Assembly (NCBI RefSeq): GCF_019656655.1
Contig: NZ_BPMV01000001.1
Location: 2,356,001-2,420,000, forward strand
Direction: 5' to 3'
Source: Tsukamurella sp. TY48
Lineage (GTDB): Bacteria; Actinomycetota; Actinomycetes; Mycobacteriales; Mycobacteriaceae
DNA length: 64,000 bases
Of the stretch, positions 1-8,513 are shown one piece after another. Position numbers and translations under genes: made by a program. Position 1 is the first letter of the stretch. Each line of letters opens with the position of its first letter. The notes beneath the pieces are model-generated. The model had not been told where the DNA came from. It was given only the letters and a program-made list of their open reading frames with translations, and ran no database searches.

Positions 1-509
1 GGCCGCGAGGCGTCCAACGCCTCCTGCGGTTCGACGACGACGCCGGGATGCCCCGGGGGCAGCAGGTGCCAGGTGCCGGACGGGGACGCCACCAGCAGGT
101 GCGATCCGGGGGTCGCATCGACGGCGAGGGCCCCGTCGCCACCGAGCACCAGCGCCGCGCGCGCCTCGCCCGCCGCCAGGGACTCACGTACCGCCGCCAG
201 CCGGTCGGTGCCGCGGAGCAGGTCCTCCAGCAGGGCCGCCACCGTGACGGTCCCCGAGACGGGCCCCGGCGCGAGCGCCAGCGTGGCCGCCTCGACCGCC
301 GCGGCCGCGTCCTCGGCGGTTCCGCCCATGCCGCCGAGCTCCTCCGCCAGCGTGATGCCGAAGACGCCGATCTCGGCGAGCCCGCGCCAGACCTTCTCGG
401 CGGCGCCGGAATCACCCGACCGAACCGCGTCGATCGGATGGGCGCGCTCGGCCCAATCCCGGATCGAATCGGACAGCGCGAGCTGGACATCGGTGACGGC
501 GAGGGCCAC
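1..509 (-). CDS. Acyl-CoA dehydrogenase, N-terminal part (cut by window edge)
   Basis: About 169 codons of the amino end of an FAD-dependent acyl-CoA dehydrogenase are visible on the minus strand, starting at a GTG at 509 with an AAGGAG ribosome site just upstream. The N-terminal helical domain is recognisable: an early VRDWA-like helix (here SIRDWAERAHPID) and a GVFGITLAEELGGMGG segment typical of FadE proteins. It lies 21 bp after mce4F on the same strand, so it is probably the last part of the Mce operon. A FadE34-like enzyme for sterol side-chain beta-oxidation would suit the KstR context, but this is inference; the catalytic half lies outside the window. Confidence 0.85.
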   Translation of the reverse strand, partial: MALAVTDVQLALSDSIRDWAERAHPIDAVRSGDSGAAEKVWRGLAEIGVFGITLAEELGGMGGTAEDAAAAVEAATLALAPGPVSGTVTVAALLEDLLRGTDRLAAVRESLAAGEARAALVLGGDGALAVDATPGSHLLVASPSGTWHLLPPGHPGVVVEPQEALDASR

Positions 510-530
510 GGTTCTCCTTCGGCCCGCGGA

Positions 531-1613
531 TCAGCGGGGCTTGGTGGGGGAGGGCGACGGTGCGGGCGAGGACGGTGCCGGCTTCCCGGAGGGCTTCGGC
601 GACGCCGCGACGGAAGGCGAGCCGGACGGTGCCGCGGACGGCCGGGCCGAGGGCTGCGGTGCGCCGCCCGCCGGTGCCAGCCGCAGCGTGACACCGTCGC
701 GGCCGCGCACCGATCCCAAAGCGGTGTCGAGCAACTGGCCCGCGTTGATCGTCGACAGCGGCTCCGCGATGGCACGAGCCGAGGGCAGCACGAGCTCCGA
801 GAGGTACTTCACGCTGGGCGCGGCATCGTCCTCGAACTTCTGGATCACCTTGAACAGCTCCAGCATGCCGTCCTTGATCACGTTGGGGTAGTCGCCCTCC
901 ATGATGTACGACACAGCGAACGGAGCCATCTCGCCGTAGCCCTTGCCGAAGGTGCGCAGCGGGGCGTCGAGCGAGAGCAGCAGCGGCCCGATCTGATCGG
1001 CGCGCGGCGTGATCGAGTTGAAGGACTTGAGGATGTCCCCGATATCGGGGAGCTGCCGCAGGATCGCGGTGGCGGTGAGGACCGCGCCGGCATCGATGGT
1101 GGGCACCGTCTGCTGCTGTTCCGGCAGCGCCGCATCGGCCCGCTTGAGGAGTCGCTGCACCGTGCCCGGATCGAGCTGGCTCATCAAGCGCGACAGCGAA
1201 CTCGACAGGGCGCCGATGGTGGAGTCCGAGGTGTCCACGATCCCGGCCAGCCGCGCACCGTCGGGCAGCGGCGGACCGTCGCCCTTCGACAGCGTCAGGT
1301 AGGTCTCGCCCAGGCCGGAGAGGTTCTGGACCCGCACCCTCGCACCGGCGTTGATCCGGGTGTCCTTGGCGTAGCGCACCTCCACCTCGACCCGATCGGC
1401 GTCCACGCGCAGCGCCTTCACGGTGCCCACCTCGACACCGCGGTCGAGCACTCGCGAGCCCTCCATGAGCCCGTTCGCGTCGGTCAGCTGGATGTAGGCG
1501 GTGCGCTGTCCGGACGGCGAGAGCCACTGCACGCCCTGCTGTCCCAGCAGCAGCACCGAGACCACGACCAGAGCCACCAGCCCCAGGGCCGAGGCGAGAC
1601 CCGAGCGCGTCAT
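531..1613 (-). CDS. mce4F: Mce-family protein MceF (sixth Mce subunit)
   Basis: A 360-residue MCE-domain protein. One N-terminal membrane segment (about residues 5-25) precedes the MCE/MlaD domain (about 38-115), then a long helical stretch and a low-complexity Pro/Ser/Ala/Lys tail from about residue 315, a usual MceF ending. In the family, six Mce proteins (A-F) form a tunnel across the mycobacterial envelope delivering lipids to the YrbE permease. The start ATG overlaps the stop of mce4E (ATGA), so translation is coupled. The assignment to subfamily 4 rests on the adjacent KstR-like regulator rather than on this protein itself. Confidence 0.9.
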   Translation of the reverse strand: MTRSGLASALGLVALVVVSVLLLGQQGVQWLSPSGQRTAYIQLTDANGLMEGSRVLDRGVEVGTVKALRVDADRVEVEVRYAKDTRINAGARVRVQNLSGLGETYLTLSKGDGPPLPDGARLAGIVDTSDSTIGALSSSLSRLMSQLDPGTVQRLLKRADAALPEQQQTVPTIDAGAVLTATAILRQLPDIGDILKSFNSITPRADQIGPLLLSLDAPLRTFGKGYGEMAPFAVSYIMEGDYPNVIKDGMLELFKVIQKFEDDAAPSVKYLSELVLPSARAIAEPLSTINAGQLLDTALGSVRGRDGVTLRLAPAGGAPQPSARPSAAPSGSPSVAASPKPSGKPAPSSPAPSPSPTKPR

Positions 1614-2629
1614 CGTGCCTGTCCGATCATCCGCAGGAGTTTCACCGCGGACGGCGAGAGGTCCTCGCCGCTCGCGCTGCGCACGGACTCCACCTTCACG
1701 GTGGGCTTGGCGACGAACGGGGCGAGGTTCTTGTTCACCAGGATCGAGCCGCCGTGGATGGCGGTACCCAGCGAGACCATATCGGCGGTGAGCAGTTCGA
1801 ACAGGTCCGATGACGAGTTCATCAGCGGGATCAGCCAGTACCCCTGTTGCAGCATGCCGCCGACGGCGGGGAGCAGCACGCCGATGTTGGACATCAGCTT
1901 ACCCTGGTTCTTCCAGTACTTCATGTTGTACGGGCTGAGCGTGTACTTGAAGTTGGCCTCCTGCTTGGCGGTGCGGTCCGCCATCTCGGACACCGAATCG
2001 AGGAGACGGTTCACCTCGGCGGTCGACGCGCCGATACCCGTCACATCACGGCTGAGCTGGTTGGAGAGCTGCTCGAACTGCGGGCGCTCCTTGGGCAGTG
2101 AGGTGTTCAGCTTCGTGATGGTGCGGCTGATGTCCTGCACCGAACCGCTGCCGAAGTAGTCGGCGAGAATCGTCAGGGTGCTCTCCACCGATCGCGGCGG
2201 ACTCGTCTGTGCGAGGGGAAGCGTGGCCCCGGCGCGCAGCTGAGTGGAGCTGGGCGAGGGCTTCTCGGGCGCCTCGAGCCGCACGTAGGCCTCACCGAGC
2301 AGGGTGTCCTGCAGCACCGAGGCGTGGATGTCGGACGGGAGCGCGACGGTCTTGTCCACGCGGGTGGTGACCGTGGCCGCGGACTCCCCGAGCGAGACCG
2401 CTTTGACCCGCCCCACGGTGAGCCCGCCCAGCGCGAGCCGCGCGCCCACCGGGAGGTTCAGGACGTCGGCGAACTCCATCTTCAACTCGTACTGATCACC
2501 GTCGGACAGCGGATTGCGCAGGTCCATGTTCGCCGGGCTCACCGTGCACCCCGTGAGGGTGGCGGCGGCGACCACCGCGAGGGTGGCCGATACCGGACGC
2601 GGTAGCCACCGCACCGTTCGCCTCATCAT
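1610..2629 (-). CDS. mce4E: Mce-family lipoprotein MceE
   Basis: About 339 residues. The signal peptide ends in a lipobox (LTGC, Cys near residue 27), as in MceE/LprN subunits, so the protein is expected to be lipid-anchored on the outer face of the membrane. An MCE domain follows (about 45-125), then a helical domain. Two adjacent ATG codons (2629 and 2626) overlap the mce4D stop; GGGAGG upstream is 3 nt from the first and 6 nt from the second, so the second may be the real start. It overlaps mce4F by 4 nt at its other end. Confidence 0.9.
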   Translation of the reverse strand: MMRRTVRWLPRPVSATLAVVAAATLTGCTVSPANMDLRNPLSDGDQYELKMEFADVLNLPVGARLALGGLTVGRVKAVSLGESAATVTTRVDKTVALPSDIHASVLQDTLLGEAYVRLEAPEKPSPSSTQLRAGATLPLAQTSPPRSVESTLTILADYFGSGSVQDISRTITKLNTSLPKERPQFEQLSNQLSRDVTGIGASTAEVNRLLDSVSEMADRTAKQEANFKYTLSPYNMKYWKNQGKLMSNIGVLLPAVGGMLQQGYWLIPLMNSSSDLFELLTADMVSLGTAIHGGSILVNKNLAPFVAKPTVKVESVRSASGEDLSPSAVKLLRMIGQAR

Positions 2630-3711
2630 CGACCTCCCTGGAGGGGCAGCTGGAGCAGGTTGACGGTGGCCACCTGGGCGGAGCCGCCGGCCACCGAGCA
2701 CGCGCCCGGGACCTCGGCATTGACGCGGGCGCACAGGGCCGCCGGATCGCGCGTGGCGACCGTGGTGACGGGCACGCCCGCCACGGTGGTCTCGGCACCG
2801 TCGCCCCGGGGCAGGTAGGGCGCGATCTGGGACCCGAATACCGGGAGCATCTTCGCGAGCGCCTCGTTCGAGCGCACCGATGTGGCCGCCAGCTTCACGG
2901 CATCGGCGGCGAGCGTGCCACCGGGCCGCAGGATCGCGCCGTAGCGGCGCATCGCATCGTCACCGACCAGGAAGAAGACGGGCAGCGTCTGGAAGATCTC
3001 GGAGACCGCGGGGAAGGTGACGCGACCGTACTGATCCATCACGTTGGCCGCGTGCTGCAGCGTGAGCAGCATCTCGCCCCACTGCGCGTCGAAGCTCTGC
3101 ATGAGCGGCCGCACGTTGCTGACCACCGTGGTCACGTCCCCGAGGAAACCGGCGGGATCGCTGAGCAGCGTCGACAGGTTGGTGAGGCTGCGGGCGGCCT
3201 GCGGCGGAACGCTGGGGCCGACCTCCTTGTCGAGCGTGGTGAGCAGCTTCCCGAGATCTGCCGAGGCGCCGCCCTCGGTGACCGAATCCACGAGGCGGGT
3301 CGCCGATTCCGTGGTCTCGGAGATCGACTTCGGGGTGGCGGTGTTGTTCCGGCCGATGCAGTTCTCGGAGCCGAGGGTGGGACCGGTGGAGTAGTTGCCC
3401 ACGAGTTCGAGGGTGCGGTCGGCCAGGATCGAGGTGGCCCGGGTGACGGCCTTGACCGACGCCGGCAGCGTGCGTCCGGACACGTCGAAGGTGACCTTCA
3501 CGCCGTCGGCCTGCGGTTCGACCGTGCGGACCGAGCCGATCTTCACGCCCATCTGCGTGACGTCGTTGTCCGGATACAGACCGATGCCGTCGGCGAGGAA
3601 GGCGCACAGCGTGCTCGACGAGGCCGCCTGTGCGGTCCCGGTGCCCACCGGGACCGCCGTCAGCGCGAGCGTGCCGACGACCGTGAGCAGGCCGATCTTC
3701 CCGGGCCGCAT
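2626..3711 (-). CDS. mce4D: Mce-family protein MceD
   Basis: 361 residues with an N-terminal hydrophobic signal or anchor (about 7-28, ending near AQAASS) and an MCE domain (about 40-115) followed by helices. The ATG at 3711 shares its base with the mce4C stop (TGATG), which makes it more likely than a start 30 nt upstream. Compared with typical Mce4D proteins (around 450 residues) this one is short, lacking most of the Pro-rich tail. Part of the six-subunit lipid-transfer assembly. Confidence 0.88.
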   Translation of the reverse strand: MRPGKIGLLTVVGTLALTAVPVGTGTAQAASSSTLCAFLADGIGLYPDNDVTQMGVKIGSVRTVEPQADGVKVTFDVSGRTLPASVKAVTRATSILADRTLELVGNYSTGPTLGSENCIGRNNTATPKSISETTESATRLVDSVTEGGASADLGKLLTTLDKEVGPSVPPQAARSLTNLSTLLSDPAGFLGDVTTVVSNVRPLMQSFDAQWGEMLLTLQHAANVMDQYGRVTFPAVSEIFQTLPVFFLVGDDAMRRYGAILRPGGTLAADAVKLAATSVRSNEALAKMLPVFGSQIAPYLPRGDGAETTVAGVPVTTVATRDPAALCARVNAEVPGACSVAGGSAQVATVNLLQLPLQGGR

Positions 3712-4703
3712 CAGCAGCTCACCGTCGCGGTGGGGAAGCACAGCTTGCTGGCGAGGACGGTGTCGGGCGACATCGGCTTGCCCTGCTTCTCCAGCCCCTT
3801 CTGCATGGTGTCGATCGACTTCTGCAGCTCGCCGATCATGGCGGGGATGGTGACGTTCGTGGTCTTCAGCGCGGATTCGATGGTGGTGAAGGCGTTCCCG
3901 AGCTGCTCGCGGTACTTCCAGTACAGATCGAGGAAGGGCTTGATCTTGCCGAACATGCCCGCCAGGCCCACATAGGCGAGCCCGAAGTTGGCGGCGGTCT
4001 GGTCCAGCGTGACGATCGCGAGGGAGGCCTTGCGGATCATCGTCATGATGGTCTCCCGCTGATCGGCGAAGCCGGTGGCGTACTGGGTGCTCACGTTGAT
4101 GATGCGGCCCACCTGATCACGCTGTTCGGTGAGCTGCCCGACCAGTGAGTTCACGCCCTCGACGATGTTGTCGACGGAGCCGGGGTTGGCGTCGAGGCCG
4201 GTGCTCAGCGCCTTGATCGACGTTGCGAGCTGGGTACGGTCGATGGGCACCAGCTTCTCGGGGACGTCCTGCAGCAGATCGCCGATGCTGTACGGCAGGC
4301 TCACCCGGGAGCTCGGAATCGGCTTGTCGCCCAACGCGGCCTTGCCCGCCGAGGTGACGGCCACGTAGAAGCCGCCGGCCACGGTGAGCATGCGGACCGC
4401 GACCGAGGTCTGATCGCCCACGAAGACCCCGTCGTCGATGCGCGCCGTGACCCGGACGGAATCGCGTTCGAGCTCAACGGACTTGACCGATCCGATCCGG
4501 ACGCCCGAGGCGCGTACCTCCACGCCCGCCTTGATCAGCGCGGCGTCCTGCGTGGTGAACGAGAGCTCCTTCTGGCCGGGCGGGCGCACGTACACGTACG
4601 CGAGCCCGGCGGTGATGAGCAGCGCGATCGTGACCGCGACGGCACCGATCTTGGTGGTGCGGGTCATGAGCCCCCGGAACGGGGGACGGCCGGTGAAGAT
4701 CAT
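3711..4703 (-). CDS. mce4C: Mce-family protein MceC
   Basis: About 330 residues from the ATG at 4703, which overlaps the mce4B stop (ATGA). Other possible starts are GTG at 4712 and an internal ATG (MTRTTKIG) preceded by a G-rich stretch; the choice only changes a short cytoplasmic leader. A single membrane segment is followed by an MCE domain (about 50-125) and a long helical region. It lacks the Pro-rich extension common in MceC of pathogenic mycobacteria and ends in a Cys (TATVSC). Confidence 0.87.
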   Translation of the reverse strand: MIFTGRPPFRGLMTRTTKIGAVAVTIALLITAGLAYVYVRPPGQKELSFTTQDAALIKAGVEVRASGVRIGSVKSVELERDSVRVTARIDDGVFVGDQTSVAVRMLTVAGGFYVAVTSAGKAALGDKPIPSSRVSLPYSIGDLLQDVPEKLVPIDRTQLATSIKALSTGLDANPGSVDNIVEGVNSLVGQLTEQRDQVGRIINVSTQYATGFADQRETIMTMIRKASLAIVTLDQTAANFGLAYVGLAGMFGKIKPFLDLYWKYREQLGNAFTTIESALKTTNVTIPAMIGELQKSIDTMQKGLEKQGKPMSPDTVLASKLCFPTATVSC

Positions 4704-5698
4704 TTCAGGCACACCGTCACATTCGTGCCGCCGAGCAGCACCGTGGTCGACTTCGGGAGCTGGGCCTCGCCCTTGGAGCAGGTGGTGGGCGGGGTGCCGA
4801 GGAGCGCGGCCACGCCGGTGAACAGGCCCGGCAGTTTGCTCATCGCCTGGACCGCCGCCTGCGGGTCCTTGAACGCGGTGGTGAACAGGCGCTCCACATC
4901 GAGCTCCTTGGACAGTCCGAGCGCCGTGAGCGTGCGGTTCGTCGCGGCGCCGAAACCCGGTCCGTAGGTGGCGGTCCGGCGGAACTCGTCGAGGTTCTCG
5001 AGCACCTTCGTCAGCAGCAGATCGAAGTTGGTGACGAACTCCACCACCTGCGGCGAGTAGTCGTTGATCATGTTCGCCACGCGGGTCACGTTGTCGATCA
5101 GCGTCTTGATCACCACCTGCCGGTCGGCGAGGTTCGCGGTGATCTTGTCGATGGCGCCGAAGGTCTGCGCGGCGGTGGTGTCGTCGCCCTGCAGCAGGCC
5201 GAGCAGATTGCGGGTCAGCTCGTTCACATCGTCCGGGCTCAGCGTGCGCAGCACCGGGGCGAGACCGTTGAACAGCGTGGTGATGTCGAACGACGGCGTG
5301 GTCCGCGACATCGGGATCGACGTGGTGGGGATGCCGCCACCCGAGGTTCCGGGCTCCACCTCGATGAAGCGTTCACCGGTGAGGTTGCGGTACTTGACGG
5401 CCACGCGCGTGGTGGAGGTGACCGGATGCTGGTTCTGCGCGGTGAACCCGACCACGGCCTCGTTGCCGGTGTCGGTGCCGCGCACGTCGACCGATGTGAC
5501 CTTGCCGATGAGCACGCCGCGCAGCCGCACATCGCTGCCCACCCGCAGGCCGGAGGCGTCGGACAGGTGGGCCTCGTAGCCGCGGGTGTCGCCGTCCACC
5601 GGATTGCGCAGCGCGGCGAAGATGCCCGCCGAGACGAGCAGGGTGATCACCAGGGCGACCGCGAGCCAGATCGCGGCGCGAGTGTTCTTGGTGCGCAT
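4700..5698 (-). CDS. mce4B: Mce-family protein MceB
   Basis: 332 residues: a short basic N-terminus, one membrane helix (about 9-29), the MCE domain (about 38-115, with the GLRVGSDVRLRGVLIGKV signature) and a helical tail with two conserved Cys near the end (TTCSKGE and VTVCLK), as in other MceB subunits. Only 3 bp separate it from mce4A. Second component of the lipid-transfer tunnel. Confidence 0.9.
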   Translation of the reverse strand: MRTKNTRAAIWLAVALVITLLVSAGIFAALRNPVDGDTRGYEAHLSDASGLRVGSDVRLRGVLIGKVTSVDVRGTDTGNEAVVGFTAQNQHPVTSTTRVAVKYRNLTGERFIEVEPGTSGGGIPTTSIPMSRTTPSFDITTLFNGLAPVLRTLSPDDVNELTRNLLGLLQGDDTTAAQTFGAIDKITANLADRQVVIKTLIDNVTRVANMINDYSPQVVEFVTNFDLLLTKVLENLDEFRRTATYGPGFGAATNRTLTALGLSKELDVERLFTTAFKDPQAAVQAMSKLPGLFTGVAALLGTPPTTCSKGEAQLPKSTTVLLGGTNVTVCLK

Positions 5699-5701
5699 GG
5701 C

Positions 5702-6736
5702 TCAGCGACCCCCCGTCGACAGGACCGAGGCGGCGGCCGGGAAGCGGTCGGCGACGACGTTCATGCGCAGCGCGGTGCCCTCCGGGACGGTGACGAAGGC
5801 CGAGTTGAGGCCCGAGATCATGGGGATCACCTGGCGCGGGATGCTCACGGTGCGCATCACCTTGGTGGTGGCGTCCATGATCACCTGCAGCAGGACGGTT
5901 CCCGGCTTGAAATCCGCCTCGTGCGAGCCGAACATGTCGGCCAGCGGGGTGAAGAAGCCGGTGCCGAGCAGGGTGGTGGTGGCATCGACCTTGTCGTAGG
6001 AGTTCACGACGAAGTCGAGCGTGCCGGCCTTCTCACCGCCGCGCAGCTGCGGGACGAACCAGCCCTCGAAGGCCGCCTCGATGATGCCCGGCACCCCGTC
6101 GACCGTGGTGCGCACGGTGCGCAGGGTGGTGCCGATCGGCACCTGCGTCGACAGCGCGTTCTGCCGCTCGACGGCGAAGGCCACTTCCAGCAGCGGGGTG
6201 ATCGCCTGGGTGTACTTGGTGGCCTTCTTGGTGACGTCGATGAGCTGCGGTGTCATCACACCGCCCACCGATATCGAGCTGCGGGTGAGCAGATCGGAGA
6301 TGGTGTCGTTGCTCGACGGGGGCCGCAGGGTGGCGCCGCTGCGCAGCGCCGTGCCACCGCCGCGCGGCAGGAGCGCCATCTCGGTGACGCCGAAGTAGTT
6401 GCCGGGCTGGTACCGCACGGCGAGCGCGTCGGTGAGGCCGCGGATGCCGCCCTGGTCGAGCCGGATCGCCACCCGGGCCTGGCCGGGCCGGGGGATCTCG
6501 ACGGCCTTGACCTCGCCGACCGGCACCCCGCGCAGGGTGACCCGGGTACCGGCCTTCACGCCGGGACCCACATCGGCCGATTCGACGGTGAGCGCCAGCC
6601 GATCATCGGAATCCGGGATCCGGGAGGAGATCACGGCCACGAGCACGCCGATCAACGCCACCGCCACCGCGGCCGCGCCCAGCGTGACGAAGATCTTCTG
6701 CTGGCGCTGCAGGGTTCCTCCGAGCAGTTCGTACAT
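5702..6736 (-). CDS. mce4A: Mce-family protein MceA
   Basis: 344 residues from the ATG at 6736, 8 bp after yrbE4B. A membrane helix (about 18-38) is followed by the MCE domain with GVKAGTRVTLRGVPVGEV (about 60-77) and a long alpha-helical part. The first MCE gene after the two YrbE permeases is MceA by position. In M. tuberculosis Mce4A belongs to the cholesterol importer; the same substrate is inferred here from the KstR-like gene upstream. The ATPase MceG is not encoded in the window, as is normal. Confidence 0.9.
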   Translation of the reverse strand: MYELLGGTLQRQQKIFVTLGAAAVAVALIGVLVAVISSRIPDSDDRLALTVESADVGPGVKAGTRVTLRGVPVGEVKAVEIPRPGQARVAIRLDQGGIRGLTDALAVRYQPGNYFGVTEMALLPRGGGTALRSGATLRPPSSNDTISDLLTRSSISVGGVMTPQLIDVTKKATKYTQAITPLLEVAFAVERQNALSTQVPIGTTLRTVRTTVDGVPGIIEAAFEGWFVPQLRGGEKAGTLDFVVNSYDKVDATTTLLGTGFFTPLADMFGSHEADFKPGTVLLQVIMDATTKVMRTVSIPRQVIPMISGLNSAFVTVPEGTALRMNVVADRFPAAASVLSTGGR

Positions 6737-6744
6737 CGGTCCCC

Positions 6745-7566
6745 CTATCCCTTGAAGATGATCGTGGGAGTGACGCCCCACATCACGATGGTCAGAATGA
6801 AGTCCAGGGTCAGCACCGTCACCAGGCTGGCGCGCACTGCGCGACCGCTGGCCAGGCCCACGCCCTCCGGGCCGCCCTTGGCGAAATAGCCGTAGTAGCA
6901 GTGGATGATGGTGACCGCGGCGCAGAAGACGACGGCCTTCACCGTGGAGAGCAGGATGTCGCCCGGGCTGAGGAACTGCTCGAAGTAGTGGTTGTAGGTG
7001 CCCTGCGCCTGGCCGTGGAAGACCACCACGATCAGCTTGCAGGTGAGGAACGCCAGCAGCAGCGTGAGCAGGTAGGCCGGGATCACCACCACGATGCCGG
7101 CGATGAGGCGGGTGCTCACCACGTAGGGGATCGAGCGGATGCCGAGTGCCTCGACGGCGTCGATCTCCTCGGCGATGCGCATCGAGCCGATCTGCGCCGT
7201 CATGCGGCAGCCGGCCTGGGCGGCGAAGCCGATGCCGGCGGAGATGGGGATCATCTCCCGGATGTTCGCCAGGCCGCCGATGACGCCGGTGAGCGGCCCG
7301 AAGCCGATCAGGTTCAGGCCCGCGTAGGCCTCGATCGCCACGGCGGCGCCGCTGGCCGCGCCGAGGATCACCATCATCACCACGACGCCGCCGTCGACGA
7401 TCACCGAACCGCGGCCCCAAGCGAGAGTCTTGAGCACACTGGAGGTTTCGCCGCGGTACTTCCGCAGCGCGACGGGCACCAGGTAGATCGACTGCGCGAC
7501 GAACAGGACGGCTTCGCCGATCCGGGCGACCGCGGTGACGGGCTTCGAGGCTGAGGCGGTGGTCAT
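6745..7566 (-). CDS. yrbE4B: YrbE/MlaE-family permease subunit B
   Basis: 273-residue polytopic membrane protein of the MlaE/YrbE permease family. The core signature is intact: EEIDAVEALGIRSIPYVVSTRLIAG lies in the cytoplasmic coupling region (about residues 140-165) and KGGPEGVGLASGRAVR near the C-terminus. The ATG at 7566 shares its A with the yrbE4A stop (TGATG). It pairs with YrbE4A as the inner-membrane permease of the Mce lipid importer. Confidence 0.93.
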   Translation of the reverse strand: MTTASASKPVTAVARIGEAVLFVAQSIYLVPVALRKYRGETSSVLKTLAWGRGSVIVDGGVVVMMVILGAASGAAVAIEAYAGLNLIGFGPLTGVIGGLANIREMIPISAGIGFAAQAGCRMTAQIGSMRIAEEIDAVEALGIRSIPYVVSTRLIAGIVVVIPAYLLTLLLAFLTCKLIVVVFHGQAQGTYNHYFEQFLSPGDILLSTVKAVVFCAAVTIIHCYYGYFAKGGPEGVGLASGRAVRASLVTVLTLDFILTIVMWGVTPTIIFKG

Positions 7567-8384
7567 CACGCCACCTGACTCGGGAAGAACATGGTCTGGA
7601 TCTGGGTGAGTCCCAGGAAGGACAGGAAGATCAGCGTGATCGACAGCACCACTGAGGAGTTCACGCCGTCGGCCACGCCGCGCGGACCGCCGCTGGCCTC
7701 CAGGCCGCGCAGGCCCGCGACCAGTCCGACGATCATGGCGCCGGTCTCGGACTTGAGTACCGCGAAGGCGAGATCGGACGGTGCTGAGAAGGCGCCGAAC
7801 GACGACCAGAAGCCGCCCGAGCTGAGCCCGAACTGCCACACGGAGACGGTGAGCGCGATGAGCATCGCGACGGCGACGATCGCGACCAGCAGCATCGGCG
7901 CGATGATCATCAGCGCGAGCATGCGGGGCGCGATCAGGCGGGCGATCGGATCGACGCCCATGACCTGCATCGCCTGCAGTTCCTCACGGACCGTGCGCGA
8001 GCCGAGGTCGGCGGCGATGGCGGAGGCGCAGACACCGCCGAGCAGGACACCCGTGGCGAGCGGGGCACCCTGCCGGATGATGCCGATGCCGCTGGCTGCG
8101 CCGACCAGGGAGTTGGCGCCGACCGTGTCGACCAGTGCGCCCACCTGCACCGAGACGACGGCGCCGAAGGGGATCGCGACCAGGATGGCGGGCAGCGTGG
8201 TGACGCGCAGCAGGGTGACGGCCTGGGTGATGGTCTCACCGACTGCGAAGTTCCCCTTGACGATGCCGCGCACCGTCCACACGATGATCGACCGGGCCAG
8301 CAGGACCGACCGGCCGATGGTCGCCAGGCTGCGGGTGAAGATCGCCGCGAACTGGTACAGCCGGTACAGCGCCGCGGCCCTCAC
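7566..8384 (-). CDS. yrbE4A: YrbE/MlaE-family permease subunit A
   Basis: 272 residues, MlaE/YrbE permease with the signature REELQAMQVMGVDPIARLIAPR (about 130-152), which docks the MceG ATPase, and a GGPRGVADGVNSSVV C-terminal loop. The chosen GTG (8384) has GGAG 7 nt upstream and overlaps the stop of a tiny upstream reading frame (GTGA). It is the first real gene of the Mce operon; a KstR-like site lies about 80 bp upstream. Confidence 0.9.
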   Translation of the reverse strand: MRAAALYRLYQFAAIFTRSLATIGRSVLLARSIIVWTVRGIVKGNFAVGETITQAVTLLRVTTLPAILVAIPFGAVVSVQVGALVDTVGANSLVGAASGIGIIRQGAPLATGVLLGGVCASAIAADLGSRTVREELQAMQVMGVDPIARLIAPRMLALMIIAPMLLVAIVAVAMLIALTVSVWQFGLSSGGFWSSFGAFSAPSDLAFAVLKSETGAMIVGLVAGLRGLEASGGPRGVADGVNSSVVLSITLIFLSFLGLTQIQTMFFPSQVA

Positions 8385-8407
8385 GCCACGTCTCCGAACT
8401 CCAGCAT
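8381..8407 (-). other. Possible 8-residue upstream ORF (MLEFGDVA)
   Basis: A nine-codon frame with ATG at 8407 sits behind a good ribosome site (GAGGAG, 8412-8417, 4 nt spacing). It ends in a TGA that overlaps the GTG start of yrbE4A. It is in a different frame from yrbE4A, so it is not an N-terminal extension. It could be a coupling peptide feeding ribosomes to the permease start, or chance. Confidence 0.4.
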
Positions 8408-8460
8408 CGCGCTCCTCTTCCGCTAGGTGCGAACGGAGCGTAGCAAGCGGGCGGCAAAAC

Positions 8461-8474
8461 TAGTACGTGTTTCA
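8461..8474. promoter_or_regulatory. KstR-box-like operator upstream of the mce operon
   Basis: TAGTACGTGTTTCA matches the KstR consensus TNNAACNNGTTNNA at 7 of 8 fixed positions (AAC is TAC). It lies between the KstR-like gene and yrbE4A, in the region expected to hold the operon promoter. Confidence 0.55.
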
Positions 8475-8513
8475 GTTGTTTACCGGGTGACCTGCGATGA
8501 CAGGGTGTCTTTC

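Noticed and set aside
48-2159. 703-residue plus-strand frame across mce4E/F
   Set aside because: Its protein is rich in Arg, Gly, Gln and His with no domain, and it is antisense to clear MCE genes; it is a high-GC shadow.
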